From contig CALFXR010000205.1 of NCBI GenBank assembly GCA_937958475.1, positions 1 to 6,556 of the forward strand: DNA of 6,556 nt. Direction: 5' to 3'. The DNA comes from an uncultured Mesorhizobium sp. (lineage in GTDB: Bacteria; Pseudomonadota; Alphaproteobacteria; Rhizobiales; Rhizobiaceae). Shown here piece by piece: positions 1-6,480 of this stretch. A program made the translations under genes and the position numbers. The notes under the pieces were generated by a model, which worked only from the letters and a program-made list of their open reading frames with translations, did no database searches and was not told where the DNA came from. Positions within the stretch are counted from its first letter, which is position 1, and every line of letters starts with the position of its first letter.

Positions 1-4
1 CCCC

Positions 5-2899
5 ATGGGCCTGATCAACGAAATCGACTACGGCACCCCCGCCTCGAAGGCCGAGAAACAGGTGACGCTCACCGTCGACGGCTTCACCGTCACGGTTCCC
101 GCGGGCACCTCGATCATGCGCGCCTCGATGGAGGCGGGCATCGCCATCCCGAAGCTCTGCGCCACCGACATGGTCGACGCCTTCGGTTCCTGCCGGCTCT
201 GCCTGGTGGAGATCGAGGGTCGCAACGGCACGCCCTCGTCCTGCACGACGCCGGTGGCGCCGGGCATGGTGGTGAGGACGCAGACGAACCGGCTGAAGGA
301 CATCCGCCGCGGCGTCATGGAGCTCTACATCTCCGACCATCCGCTCGACTGCCTGACCTGCGCCGCCAACGGCGACTGCGAGTTGCAGGACATGGCTGGT
401 GCCGTCGGACTGCGCGACGTTCGCTACGGCTACGAGGGCGACAACCATGTCTTCGCCAAGAGCCGGAACGCCCTGTCGGACGGCGTCGCCAACATGCGCT
501 GGATGCCGAAGGACGAATCGAACCCCTACTTCACCTACGATCCGTCGAAGTGCATCGTCTGCTCGCGCTGCGTGCGGGCCTGCGAGGAGGTGCAGGGCAC
601 GTTCGCGCTGACCATCGAGGGCCGCGGCTTCGACAGCCGCGTTTCGCCCGGCATGCACCAGCTGTTCCTCGACAGCGAATGCGTATCGTGCGGCGCCTGC
701 GTGCAGGCCTGCCCGACGGCGACGCTGACCGAGAAGTCGGTCATCGAGATCGGCCAACCGGAGCATTCGGTGGTGACGACCTGCGCCTATTGCGGCGTCG
801 GCTGCTCGTTCAAGGCGGAGATGCGCGGCGACGAGCTGGTGCGCATGGTGCCGTGGAAGGACGGCAAGGCCAATCGCGGCCATAGCTGCGTCAAGGGCCG
901 CTTCGCCTACGGCTATGCCACGCACAAGGAGCGCATCCTCTCGCCCATGGTGCGCGAGAAGATTTCCGACCCGTGGCGCGAGGTGACCTGGGACGAGGCG
1001 TTCGCCCACGTGGCGAAGGAATTCCGCCGCATCCAGTACCAGTACGGCAAGGGCTCGATCGGCGGCATCACCTCGTCGCGCTGCACCAACGAGGAGACCT
1101 ACCTCGTGCAGAAGCTGATCCGCCAGGGCTTCGGCAACAACAATGTCGACACCTGCGCCCGCGTCTGCCACTCGCCGACCGGCTACGGGCTCGGCCAGAC
1201 CTACGGCACCTCGGCCGGCACGCAGGACTTCGATTCGGTCGAGGACTCGGACGTCATCGTGGTGATCGGCGCCAACCCGTCCGCCGCGCACCCGGTGTTC
1301 GCCTCGCGCATGAAGAAGCGCATCCGCCAGGGGGCGAAGCTGATCGTGCTCGACCCGCGGCGGACCGAGACGGTGAGTTCGGTGCACGCCAAGGCCGACT
1401 ACCATCTCGCGCTGAAGCCGGGCACCAACGTCGCCGTGGTCACCGCGCTGGCGCACGTCATCGTCACCGAGGGCCTGTTCGCCGAGGCCTTCATCCGCGA
1501 GCGCTGCGACTGGTCGGAATTCGAGGACTGGGCGGCCTTCGTCGCCGAGCCGCAGCATTCGCCCGAGGCGGTGGAGAAGATCTCCGGCGTGCCGGCGGAA
1601 ACGATCCGCGGCGCGGCGCGGCTCTACGCGACCGGCGGCAACGGCGCCATCTATTACGGCCTCGGCGTCACCGAACACAGCCAGGGCTCGACCACCGTCA
1701 TGGCGATCGCCAACCTCGCCATGGCCACCGGCAACATCGGCCGGCGCGGCGTCGGCGTGAACCCGCTGCGCGGCCAGAACAACGTGCAGGGCTCGTGCGA
1801 CATGGGCTCGTTCCCGCACGAATTCCCCGGCTACCGCCATGTCGCCACCGACGCGGTGCGCGACATCTTCGAGAAGCTGTGGGGCGTGACGCTGGACAAC
1901 GAGCCGGGCCTGCGCATTCCCAACATGCTCGACGCGGCGGTCGAGGGCACGTTCAAGGGCATCTACATCCAGGGCGAGGACATCTTGCAGTCGGACCCCG
2001 ACACGCACCACGTGTCGGCGGGCCTCGCGGCCATGGAGTGCGTGGTCGTCCACGACCTCTTCCTCAACGAGACGGCGAACTATGCCCACGTCTTCCTGCC
2101 GGGCTCGACCTTCCTGGAGAAGGACGGCACGTTCACCAATGCCGAGCGGCGCATCAACCGCGTGCGCAAGGTGATGGCGCCGCGGAACGGGCTGGCCGAC
2201 TGGGAGGTGACGCAGCGCCTCGCCCAGGCGATGGGGCATGCGTGGAACTACACGCATCCCTCGCAGGTGATGGACGAGATCGCCATGACGACGCCGTCGT
2301 TCCAGCGGGTCTCCTACGACCTGCTCGACGCGATGGGCTCGGTGCAATGGCCGTGCAACGACAAGGCGCCGGAAGGCACGCCGATCATGCATGTCGGCGG
2401 CTTCGTGCGCGGCAAGGGCAAGTTCATCCGCACCGAATATGTCGCGACCGACGAGAAGACCGGACCGCGCTTCCCGCTGCTGCTGACGACGGGCCGCATC
2501 CTGTCGCAGTACAATGTCGGCGCGCAGACGCGGCGCACCGAAAACGTGGTGTGGCATGCCGAGGACGTGCTTGAGATCCACCCCCACGACGCCGAGCAGC
2601 GCGGCGTGCGCCACGGCGACTGGGTCAGGCTGAAGAGCCGCGCCGGCGAGACGACGCTGCGCGCCGAGATCACCGACCGGGTGTCGCCCGGCGTGGTCTA
2701 CACCACCTTCCACCACCCCGACACGCAGGCGAACGTGGTCACCACCGACTTCTCCGACTGGGCGACCAACTGCCCGGAGTACAAGGTGACAGCCGTGCAG
2801 GTTTCCCCGTCCAACGGCCCGAGCGAGTGGCAGGAGGAATACGAGGAACTGTCGAAGCGCTCGCGGCGCATCGAGGGGCACATGGAGGCGGCGGAGTGA
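5..2899 (+). CDS. fdsA: NAD-dependent formate dehydrogenase, alpha (catalytic) subunit FdsA
   Basis: Oxidises formate to CO2 at a bis-MGD molybdenum centre and passes electrons through an iron-sulfur chain to the FdsB/FdsG subunits, which reduce NAD+; cytoplasmic. The 964 residues match the usual FdsA length (about 960). In order: a ferredoxin-like [2Fe-2S] domain (C52, C63, C66, C80); a NuoG-like His/Cys [4Fe-4S] site (H112, C116, C119, C125); two ferredoxin-type [4Fe-4S] clusters (C183, C186, C189, C193 and C226, C229, C232, C236); the [4Fe-4S] of the molybdopterin domain (C260, C263, C267, C295); the molybdopterin oxidoreductase body; and a C-terminal dinucleotide-binding domain from about residue 820. 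The Mo ligand is a cysteine, C388, followed by H389, so this is the selenium-free type. R589 in PLRGQNN is the conserved active-site arginine. The start MGLINEIDYGTP agrees with the family N-terminus. Only four bases lie upstream, so its ribosome site and any link to fdsB cannot be judged. Confidence 0.97.
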   Translation: MGLINEIDYGTPASKAEKQVTLTVDGFTVTVPAGTSIMRASMEAGIAIPKLCATDMVDAFGSCRLCLVEIEGRNGTPSSCTTPVAPGMVVRTQTNRLKDIRRGVMELYISDHPLDCLTCAANGDCELQDMAGAVGLRDVRYGYEGDNHVFAKSRNALSDGVANMRWMPKDESNPYFTYDPSKCIVCSRCVRACEEVQGTFALTIEGRGFDSRVSPGMHQLFLDSECVSCGACVQACPTATLTEKSVIEIGQPEHSVVTTCAYCGVGCSFKAEMRGDELVRMVPWKDGKANRGHSCVKGRFAYGYATHKERILSPMVREKISDPWREVTWDEAFAHVAKEFRRIQYQYGKGSIGGITSSRCTNEETYLVQKLIRQGFGNNNVDTCARVCHSPTGYGLGQTYGTSAGTQDFDSVEDSDVIVVIGANPSAAHPVFASRMKKRIRQGAKLIVLDPRRTETVSSVHAKADYHLALKPGTNVAVVTALAHVIVTEGLFAEAFIRERCDWSEFEDWAAFVAEPQHSPEAVEKISGVPAETIRGAARLYATGGNGAIYYGLGVTEHSQGSTTVMAIANLAMATGNIGRRGVGVNPLRGQNNVQGSCDMGSFPHEFPGYRHVATDAVRDIFEKLWGVTLDNEPGLRIPNMLDAAVEGTFKGIYIQGEDILQSDPDTHHVSAGLAAMECVVVHDLFLNETANYAHVFLPGSTFLEKDGTFTNAERRINRVRKVMAPRNGLADWEVTQRLAQAMGHAWNYTHPSQVMDEIAMTTPSFQRVSYDLLDAMGSVQWPCNDKAPEGTPIMHVGGFVRGKGKFIRTEYVATDEKTGPRFPLLLTTGRILSQYNVGAQTRRTENVVWHAEDVLEIHPHDAEQRGVRHGDWVRLKSRAGETTLRAEITDRVSPGVVYTTFHHPDTQANVVTTDFSDWATNCPEYKVTAVQVSPSNGPSEWQEEYEELSKRSRRIEGHMEAAE

Positions 2900-2916
2900 G
2901 GAGAGGCACCGCCTGC

Positions 2917-3065
2917 TCCCTCCCCCTCGAGGGGAGGGTGGCCGGCCGGAGGCCGGTCGGGTGGGGTAGCCTCCATCTGTGCGACGCGTTTATCGACCGA
3001 CGAGCATGGCCTTTGCGACCCCACCCGACTCGCTTCGCGAGCCACCCTCCCCTCAAGGGGGAGGG
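2917..3065. repeat. Pair of inverted palindromic intergenic repeats between fdsA and fdhD
   Basis: Two copies of one element face each other: left 2917-2967 and right 3018-3065, with a 50-base spacer. Reverse-complementing the right copy aligns it with the left along nearly its whole length: a shared outer block (TCCCTCCCCCT, one T/C difference, then GAGGGGAGGGTGGC), a variable core, and a shared TCGGGTGGGGT end. Each copy has its own internal hairpins: the CCCTCCCC/GGGGAGGG palindrome, and a core stem-loop at 2942-2956 (CCGGCC, loop GGA, GGCCGG) or 3029-3041 (CTCGC, loop TTC, GCGAG). The core stems differ in sequence but both pair. Similar GC-rich palindromic units are common between genes in rhizobial genomes; assignment to a named family is not attempted. 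As RNA, the whole 150 bases could fold into one long arm-to-arm hairpin. Confidence 0.85.
3060..3064 (+). promoter_or_regulatory. Shine-Dalgarno sequence of fdhD, contributed by the repeat
   Basis: GGAGG lies inside the purine run 3057-3065 that forms the outer end of the right repeat copy. It sits one base before ATG 3066 and seven bases before the in-frame GTG 3072. The second spacing is the normal one, so the GTG could be the true initiation codon. No other purine-rich site is near. Confidence 0.6.
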
Positions 3066-3899
3066 ATGCCGGTGACGCACCGCGCTCCCCTCACCTCGAC
3101 CTCGCGCATCGCCCGCCGTGTCGGCGGCACGAGTGCGGCAACGCGAACCGTGCCGGAGGAGACGCCGGTGGCGCTTTCCTTCGCAGGCACGACGCATGCG
3201 GTGATGATGGCTTCGCCCTCGGATCTCGAGGATTTCGCGCTCGGCTTCTGCCTGACCGAAGGCATCGTCGGCGCTGCCGACGAGATCGCCACCATCGCGG
3301 TCGAGGACCACGGGCCGGGGATCGACGTGCAGATTTCGTTGAAGGACGCCGCCAACACGCGCTTCGAGGCACGGCGGCGGCGGCTCGCCGGACCGGTCGG
3401 CTGCGGGCTGTGCGGCATCGAGTCGATCGAGGAGGCGATGCGCTCGGTCGACAGCGTCGCCGGCGCGTCGCTCGCCCTCGATGCAGCCGACATCGCAAGC
3501 GCCGTGCGGCTGCTGGCCAAGGCGCAGCCGATGCATGCCGAGACCGGCGCGGTTCATGCGGCGGGCTTCTACGTGACCGGCAAGGGCATCGTCGCGGTCC
3601 GCGAGGATGTCGGCCGGCACAATGCGCTGGACAAGCTCGCCGGCGCACTGGCGAAGGCCGGCATCGACGGGGCGACCGGCGCCGTCGTCGTCACCTCGCG
3701 CGTCTCGGTGGAGATGGTGCAGAAGGCCGCCGCGATCGGCGCAGCCGTGCTGATCGCCGTCTCGGCGCCGACAGCGCTCGCCATCCGCACGGCCGAGGAG
3801 GCCGGCATGACCCTCGTGGCGCTGGCGCGCGGCGAGGAATTCGATATCTTCACGCGGCCAGACCGCGTCGCCACCGAAGGAAGCCGCCATGTCGCCTGA
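3066..3899 (+). CDS. fdhD: Formate dehydrogenase accessory sulfurtransferase FdhD (FdsC)
   Basis: Takes sulfur from a cysteine desulfurase (IscS in E. coli) and delivers it to the bis-MGD molybdenum cofactor, a step required for formate dehydrogenase activity; cytoplasmic. The 277-residue product has the family hallmarks: the two-cysteine loop CGLCG (C113, C116) that carries the persulfide, REDVGRHNALDKL at 179-191, SRVSVEMVQKAA at 211-222 and SAPTALA at 233-239. The position after fdsA and before fdsD matches the fdsGBACD order known from Cupriavidus, where this gene is called fdsC. The frame stays open upstream to GTG 2979, but those 29 codons are translated repeat DNA, so ATG 3066 is preferred; GTG 3072 is a real alternative because the ribosome site suits it better. 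The stop overlaps fdsD by 11 bases. Confidence 0.95.
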   Translation: MPVTHRAPLTSTSRIARRVGGTSAATRTVPEETPVALSFAGTTHAVMMASPSDLEDFALGFCLTEGIVGAADEIATIAVEDHGPGIDVQISLKDAANTRFEARRRRLAGPVGCGLCGIESIEEAMRSVDSVAGASLALDAADIASAVRLLAKAQPMHAETGAVHAAGFYVTGKGIVAVREDVGRHNALDKLAGALAKAGIDGATGAVVVTSRVSVEMVQKAAAIGAAVLIAVSAPTALAIRTAEEAGMTLVALARGEEFDIFTRPDRVATEGSRHVA

Positions 3900-4188
3900 C
3901 GCCGCCGAACAGCATCGCGCCGCGATCCTCGCCAAGCACGCCCGCATGGCCAACCAGATCGCCACCTTCTTCGCCTCGAAGCCGCGCGAGGAAGGCATTG
4001 CCGGGGTGGCCGAGCACATCAACAAGTTCTGGGAGCCGCGCATGCGCCGTCATTTGTTCGAGCTCGTCGACGGCGGCGGCGAAGGCCTGCACGAGCTGGT
4101 GATGGCCGCGGTGCCGACCATCCGTCGGCCGGCGGAGGAAGTCCGCCCGGCTGGAGCAGCACACGGCGCGCCGGCACCTGCCGCCTGA
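3889..4188 (+). CDS. fdsD: NAD-dependent formate dehydrogenase, delta subunit FdsD
   Basis: Small delta subunit of the soluble FdsGBAD formate dehydrogenase. In Rhodobacter capsulatus the homologue has been linked to cofactor insertion and complex stability rather than catalysis. The 99-residue product shows the family pattern: RMANQIATFF at 19-28, HINKFWEPRMR at 43-53 and a LVDGGGEGLHELVMAAVPTIR-like block at 59-79, followed by a low-complexity Ala/Pro tail. There are no cysteines, so it carries no cluster. The start ATG lies inside the end of fdhD; GAAGGA at 3876-3881 is seven bases upstream, giving a proper ribosome site and probable translational coupling. It is the last gene of the operon: after it, a damaged hairpin and a different-looking region begin. 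Confidence 0.92.
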   Translation: MSPDAAEQHRAAILAKHARMANQIATFFASKPREEGIAGVAEHINKFWEPRMRRHLFELVDGGGEGLHELVMAAVPTIRRPAEEVRPAGAAHGAPAPAA

Positions 4189-4208
4189 CCCGCTTCGACG
4201 ACCGGAAA

Positions 4209-4232
4209 CGAAAAGGCCCCGCGTCGCGGCCA
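4209..4232 (+). terminator. Degraded terminator-like hairpin after fdsD
   Basis: An A-rich lead (GAAAAGG) runs into CCGC-GTC-GCGG, a 4-bp stem with a 3-base loop at 4219-4229. To extend this to a full GGCCCCGC/GCGGGGCC stem, two Gs are missing on the right side, and the expected T run is absent (AGCTATACC follows). It therefore reads as the left part of a rho-independent terminator whose right side is lost. Compare the intact hairpin at 5131-5156. It may terminate poorly or not at all. Confidence 0.4.
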
Positions 4233-4325
4233 GCTATACCACGCAGTGGGACACCATCCGCGGTAGTGTCTGGAACGCTTTCCCGGCAGCGCCTATGTTA
4301 CTGCCAAGCCGATACATCGCATCAT

Positions 4326-4332
4326 GAGGAGA
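4326..4332 (+). promoter_or_regulatory. Ribosome binding site of the putative antitoxin gene
   Basis: GAGGAGA lies six bases before ATG 4339. This decides between two in-frame starts, because the upstream ATG at 4324 would overlap this site and has no such sequence before it. Confidence 0.65.
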
Positions 4333-4338
4333 CGCGCC

Positions 4339-4587
4339 ATGGCGGGCAGGCAGCATACAGTCGATCTCGACCCCTCCACCTATGCCGCTGCAAAGCAGAT
4401 GGCCGAGCGTGAGCGCGTTTCGATCGAGGCCCTGCTTGGCAGCCTTGTGCGCCATCGGGCGGAGTACATGGACAGCTTCGAGCAGATTGGCGAAGGGGAT
4501 CGATTCAGTCTTGCCGATTGGGAGATGGACCGGGTTCCCGGTGAATCCGACGAAGACTACGAGACTCGGCTCAACCTCTTCCGATGA
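4339..4587 (+). CDS. Putative antitoxin of a type II toxin-antitoxin pair
   Basis: An 82-residue protein not recognised as a named family. Residues 5-10 (QHTVDL region) could form a beta strand, followed by two helices at about 12-24 and 29-43 with an RVS turn between them. This is the layout of a ribbon-helix-helix DNA-binding domain. The C-terminal half (about 55-82) is acidic (DWEMD, GESDEDYE), as expected of a tail that wraps a basic toxin. The short length, first place in a two-gene unit and 4-base ATGA overlap with a MazF-like gene support an antitoxin role; by analogy it would neutralise the toxin and repress its own promoter. ATG 4339 is chosen for its ribosome site. Function is inferred from context and fold pattern only. 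Confidence 0.65.
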   Translation: MAGRQHTVDLDPSTYAAAKQMAERERVSIEALLGSLVRHRAEYMDSFEQIGEGDRFSLADWEMDRVPGESDEDYETRLNLFR

Positions 4588-5066
4588 CTGATCGCGATGC
4601 GCCGCCGCTGCGGCCAGGCGACTTCGTCTGGACGAACTTTCCGTTCCAAAGCGACCCTGATCGGCCCGGCCCAATCCGGCATATCGCCTGCGTAATCGCC
4701 ACATTTTCTCGGCGCGGAGCTTCGCGCGCAACGAACGCGCCGACAGGTGAAAATGGTCTTGTTGTCGGCGTGTATACGTCGTCTCAGGTCCGGAAGTTCG
4801 GCGATGCCTTGCCTGTCGGGGTCGTTCAAGTGGGCGCCAGCAGGGCATCGAAGGCCGGGGAACAGAAGCCGTTCTTCATCGACACGCGAGTACGCGCGTT
4901 CCTTCCCTTCGACAGCCGTTTCTTCCCCCTGATGGAACTGAGGAACCACGGCCTCGTCGGCCGAGCCGATCAGACGCTGTTCCGAGAGATCGTGAAGGCC
5001 TACGGCGACATCAATCAGCGCCGTGCCGAACTGATCGTGAATGTCGGGCCTTTTCGACCGAGATAG
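4584..5066 (+). CDS. PemK/MazF-like toxin, divergent
   Basis: A 160-residue protein with the opening signature of the PemK/MazF fold: PGDFVWTNFPF at 11-21, then PIRHIACVIA at 30-39 (normally KPRPALVI), VVGVYTSSQ at 60-68 in place of the usual P-T-S strand, a FFIDTRVRAFLPFD strand pair at 97-110, and a final helix LVGRADQTLFREIVKAY at 124-140. Known members are ribosome-independent endoribonucleases that cut mRNA and arrest growth. It is longer than typical MazF (about 110 residues), with an insertion near residues 41-58. The start overlaps the antitoxin stop (ATGA), and no Shine-Dalgarno sequence lies in the preceding 14 bases, so translation probably depends on the antitoxin gene. It converges on gabT. 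Toxicity and RNase activity are inferred; a non-toxic member of the fold cannot be excluded. Confidence 0.65.
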   Translation: MTDRDAPPLRPGDFVWTNFPFQSDPDRPGPIRHIACVIATFSRRGASRATNAPTGENGLVVGVYTSSQVRKFGDALPVGVVQVGASRASKAGEQKPFFIDTRVRAFLPFDSRFFPLMELRNHGLVGRADQTLFREIVKAYGDINQRRAELIVNVGPFRPR

Positions 5067-5130
5067 ATGAATACGCGTTCAAGTCGCGCCTGTGTGAAGC
5101 GCCTTCGCTGAAGCCGTTCCACATATCGGC

Positions 5131-5156
5131 GAAGGCCCCGACGTCGCGGGGCCTTC
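5131..5156. terminator. Bidirectional terminator between the toxin gene and gabT
   Basis: A perfect 10-bp stem (GAAGGCCCCG at 5131-5140 with CGGGGCCTTC at 5147-5156) closes a 6-base loop. The A/T pairs at its base give a short T stretch on either strand, and CATTCTT follows on the plus side. It lies between convergent genes, 64 bases after the toxin stop and 25 bases after the gabT stop, so it could end transcripts from both sides. Confidence 0.75.
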
Positions 5157-5181
5157 CGGCATTCTTCGGCGGGCCGGCGCC

Positions 5182-6468
5182 TCAGGCGTTGGCGGCGATC
5201 AGTGCCTGTTCCAGCTTGGCGAGGCCTTCGTCGAGCACGTCGTCCTGGACGGTGAGCGGCACCAGGACGCGGATCGTGTTGCCGTGGACGCCGCAGGAGA
5301 GCAGCACCAGGCCGTCGGCGATGGCCGCCTGGGTGACGCGCTTGGTGGCGTCGGCGTCGGGCTCGCCGGAGCCGCGCTTCCTGACGATGTCGAAGGCGAC
5401 CATGGCGCCGGGGCCGCGCACGGCGGCGATCGGAACCGTGTCGTTGCGCTGCGAGGCCTTGACCACGGCGGCCTTGATCCTGGCGCCGACGGTCTCGGCG
5501 CGTTCGAGCAGCTTCTCCTCCGCGATGACGTCGAGCACGGCGAGAGCCGCCGCGCAGGCGATCGGGCTGCCGGCATAGGTGCCGCCGAGGCCGCCCGGCT
5601 CCGCCGCTTCCATGATCGCGGCCTTGCCGATGACGCCCGAAAGCGGGAAGCCGCCGGCGAGCGACTTGGCGACGGTGATCATGTCGGGCTCGACGCCGGA
5701 GACCTCGATGCCGAACATCTTGCCGGTGCGGGCGAAGCCGGTCTGGATCTCGTCGGCGATCATGACGATGCCGTTGGTGTCGCAGATCTGGCGGATCGCC
5801 TCGAGCAGCTCGACCGGGGCGGGGTGGAAGCCGCCCTCGCCCTGGACCGGCTCGATGATCATCGCGGCGACCTGGCCCGGCTCGATGTCGGCGCGGAACA
5901 GGAATTCGAGCGCGCGCAGCGTGTCGGCGACGGTGACGCCGTTGTCGGGCGTCGGGAACGGCAGGTGGTAGATGCCGGGCACACCGAGGCCGAACTTCTT
6001 GCGGTAGGGCGCGACCTTGCCGGTAAGCGACATGGTCAGCGCCGTGCGGCCGTGGAAGGCGCCGGTAAACGCGATGACGCCCGGCCGGCCGGTCGCGGCG
6101 CGCGCCATCTTGACGGCGTTCTCGACCGCCTCGGCGCCGGTCGAGAAGAAGATGGTCTTGGCCTCGCCCTTGAACGGCGCCAGCGCGTTGAGGCGCTCGG
6201 CGAGCAGCACGTACTGCTCGTAGGGCAGGACCTGGAAGCAGGTGTGGGTGAAGCGGTCGAGCTGGTCCTTGACCGCGGCGATCACCTTGGGATGGCGGTG
6301 GCCGGTGTTGAGCACGGCGATGCCGCCGGCGAAGTCGATGTAGCGCTTGCCCTCGACGTCCCAGACTTCGGAATTCTCCGCACGGTCGGCGTAGACGGCG
6401 AAGGCGTTGCCGACGCCGCGCGGGACGGCGGCGACGCGGCGGGACTGAAGCGGTGCATTGGCGTTCAT
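5182..6468 (-). CDS. gabT: 4-aminobutyrate aminotransferase (GABA transaminase)
   Basis: PLP enzyme that moves the amino group of GABA to 2-oxoglutarate, giving succinic semialdehyde and glutamate, for GABA use as carbon and nitrogen source; cytoplasmic, class III aminotransferase. The 428 residues align closely with E. coli GabT (426) from the first residues (PRGVG, ADRAENSEVWDVEG, FAGGIAVLNTGH). Active-site residues fall at the same numbers: FHGR at 138-141, E211 in EPVQGEGG, D239 in IADEIQTG, and the PLP lysine K268 in TVAKSLAGGFP. GGLGGTYAGSPIA at 293-304 and R400 near the C-terminus also match. The frame is open to ATG 6522, but ATG 6468 is chosen because GAGGAAA lies eight bases upstream and the protein then begins like its homologues. 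It has no partner gene (gabD) in the window; a neighbour could lie beyond position 6556. Related omega-aminotransferases acting on 5-aminovalerate are possible. Confidence 0.95.
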   Translation of the reverse strand: MNANAPLQSRRVAAVPRGVGNAFAVYADRAENSEVWDVEGKRYIDFAGGIAVLNTGHRHPKVIAAVKDQLDRFTHTCFQVLPYEQYVLLAERLNALAPFKGEAKTIFFSTGAEAVENAVKMARAATGRPGVIAFTGAFHGRTALTMSLTGKVAPYRKKFGLGVPGIYHLPFPTPDNGVTVADTLRALEFLFRADIEPGQVAAMIIEPVQGEGGFHPAPVELLEAIRQICDTNGIVMIADEIQTGFARTGKMFGIEVSGVEPDMITVAKSLAGGFPLSGVIGKAAIMEAAEPGGLGGTYAGSPIACAAALAVLDVIAEEKLLERAETVGARIKAAVVKASQRNDTVPIAAVRGPGAMVAFDIVRKRGSGEPDADATKRVTQAAIADGLVLLSCGVHGNTIRVLVPLTVQDDVLDEGLAKLEQALIAANA

Positions 6469-6473
6469 GATCG

Positions 6474-6480
6474 TTTCCTC
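6474..6480 (-). promoter_or_regulatory. Ribosome binding site of gabT
   Basis: On the minus strand this reads GAGGAAA. The GAGG core ends eight bases before ATG 6468. It fixes the start and excludes the 18-codon upstream extension. The remaining bases to 6556 are gabT leader; no convincing promoter pair or operator could be picked out there. Confidence 0.7.

Noticed and set aside
1150..1180. Possible selenocysteine at the FdsA molybdenum ligand
   Set aside because: The ligand codon (1166-1168) is TGC, an ordinary cysteine, and the frame has no internal TGA.
973..2574. A 533-codon open frame on the plus strand inside fdsA
   Set aside because: It is an Arg/Gly/Ala-rich out-of-frame reading of a high-GC gene. 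The fdsA frame carries all the cofactor motifs across the same stretch.
2979..3065. In-frame N-terminal extension of fdhD from GTG 2979 (29 extra residues)
   Set aside because: These codons read through the spacer and right repeat copy, giving a peptide such as PPDSLREPPSPQGGG that is simply translated repeat DNA. No ribosome site precedes the GTG, and the FdhD family does not have this segment.
2739..4043. A 434-codon open frame on the minus strand across the end of fdsA, the repeats and fdhD
   Set aside because: It crosses the repeat region and two confident genes, has Arg/Asp/Gly-rich low-complexity composition, and shows no recognisable domain.
4286..4306. Possible operator: GGCAG and CTGCC separated by 11 bases upstream of the antitoxin gene
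   Set aside because: A 5-base inverted repeat is expected by chance in this composition, and no clear promoter elements could be placed around it, so it is not listed as a regulatory site.
4234..4848. Minus-strand frame of 204 codons opposite the toxin-antitoxin genes
   Set aside because: No recognisable motif or ribosome site. The plus-strand pair has a good ribosome site and an ATGA overlap typical of real operons.
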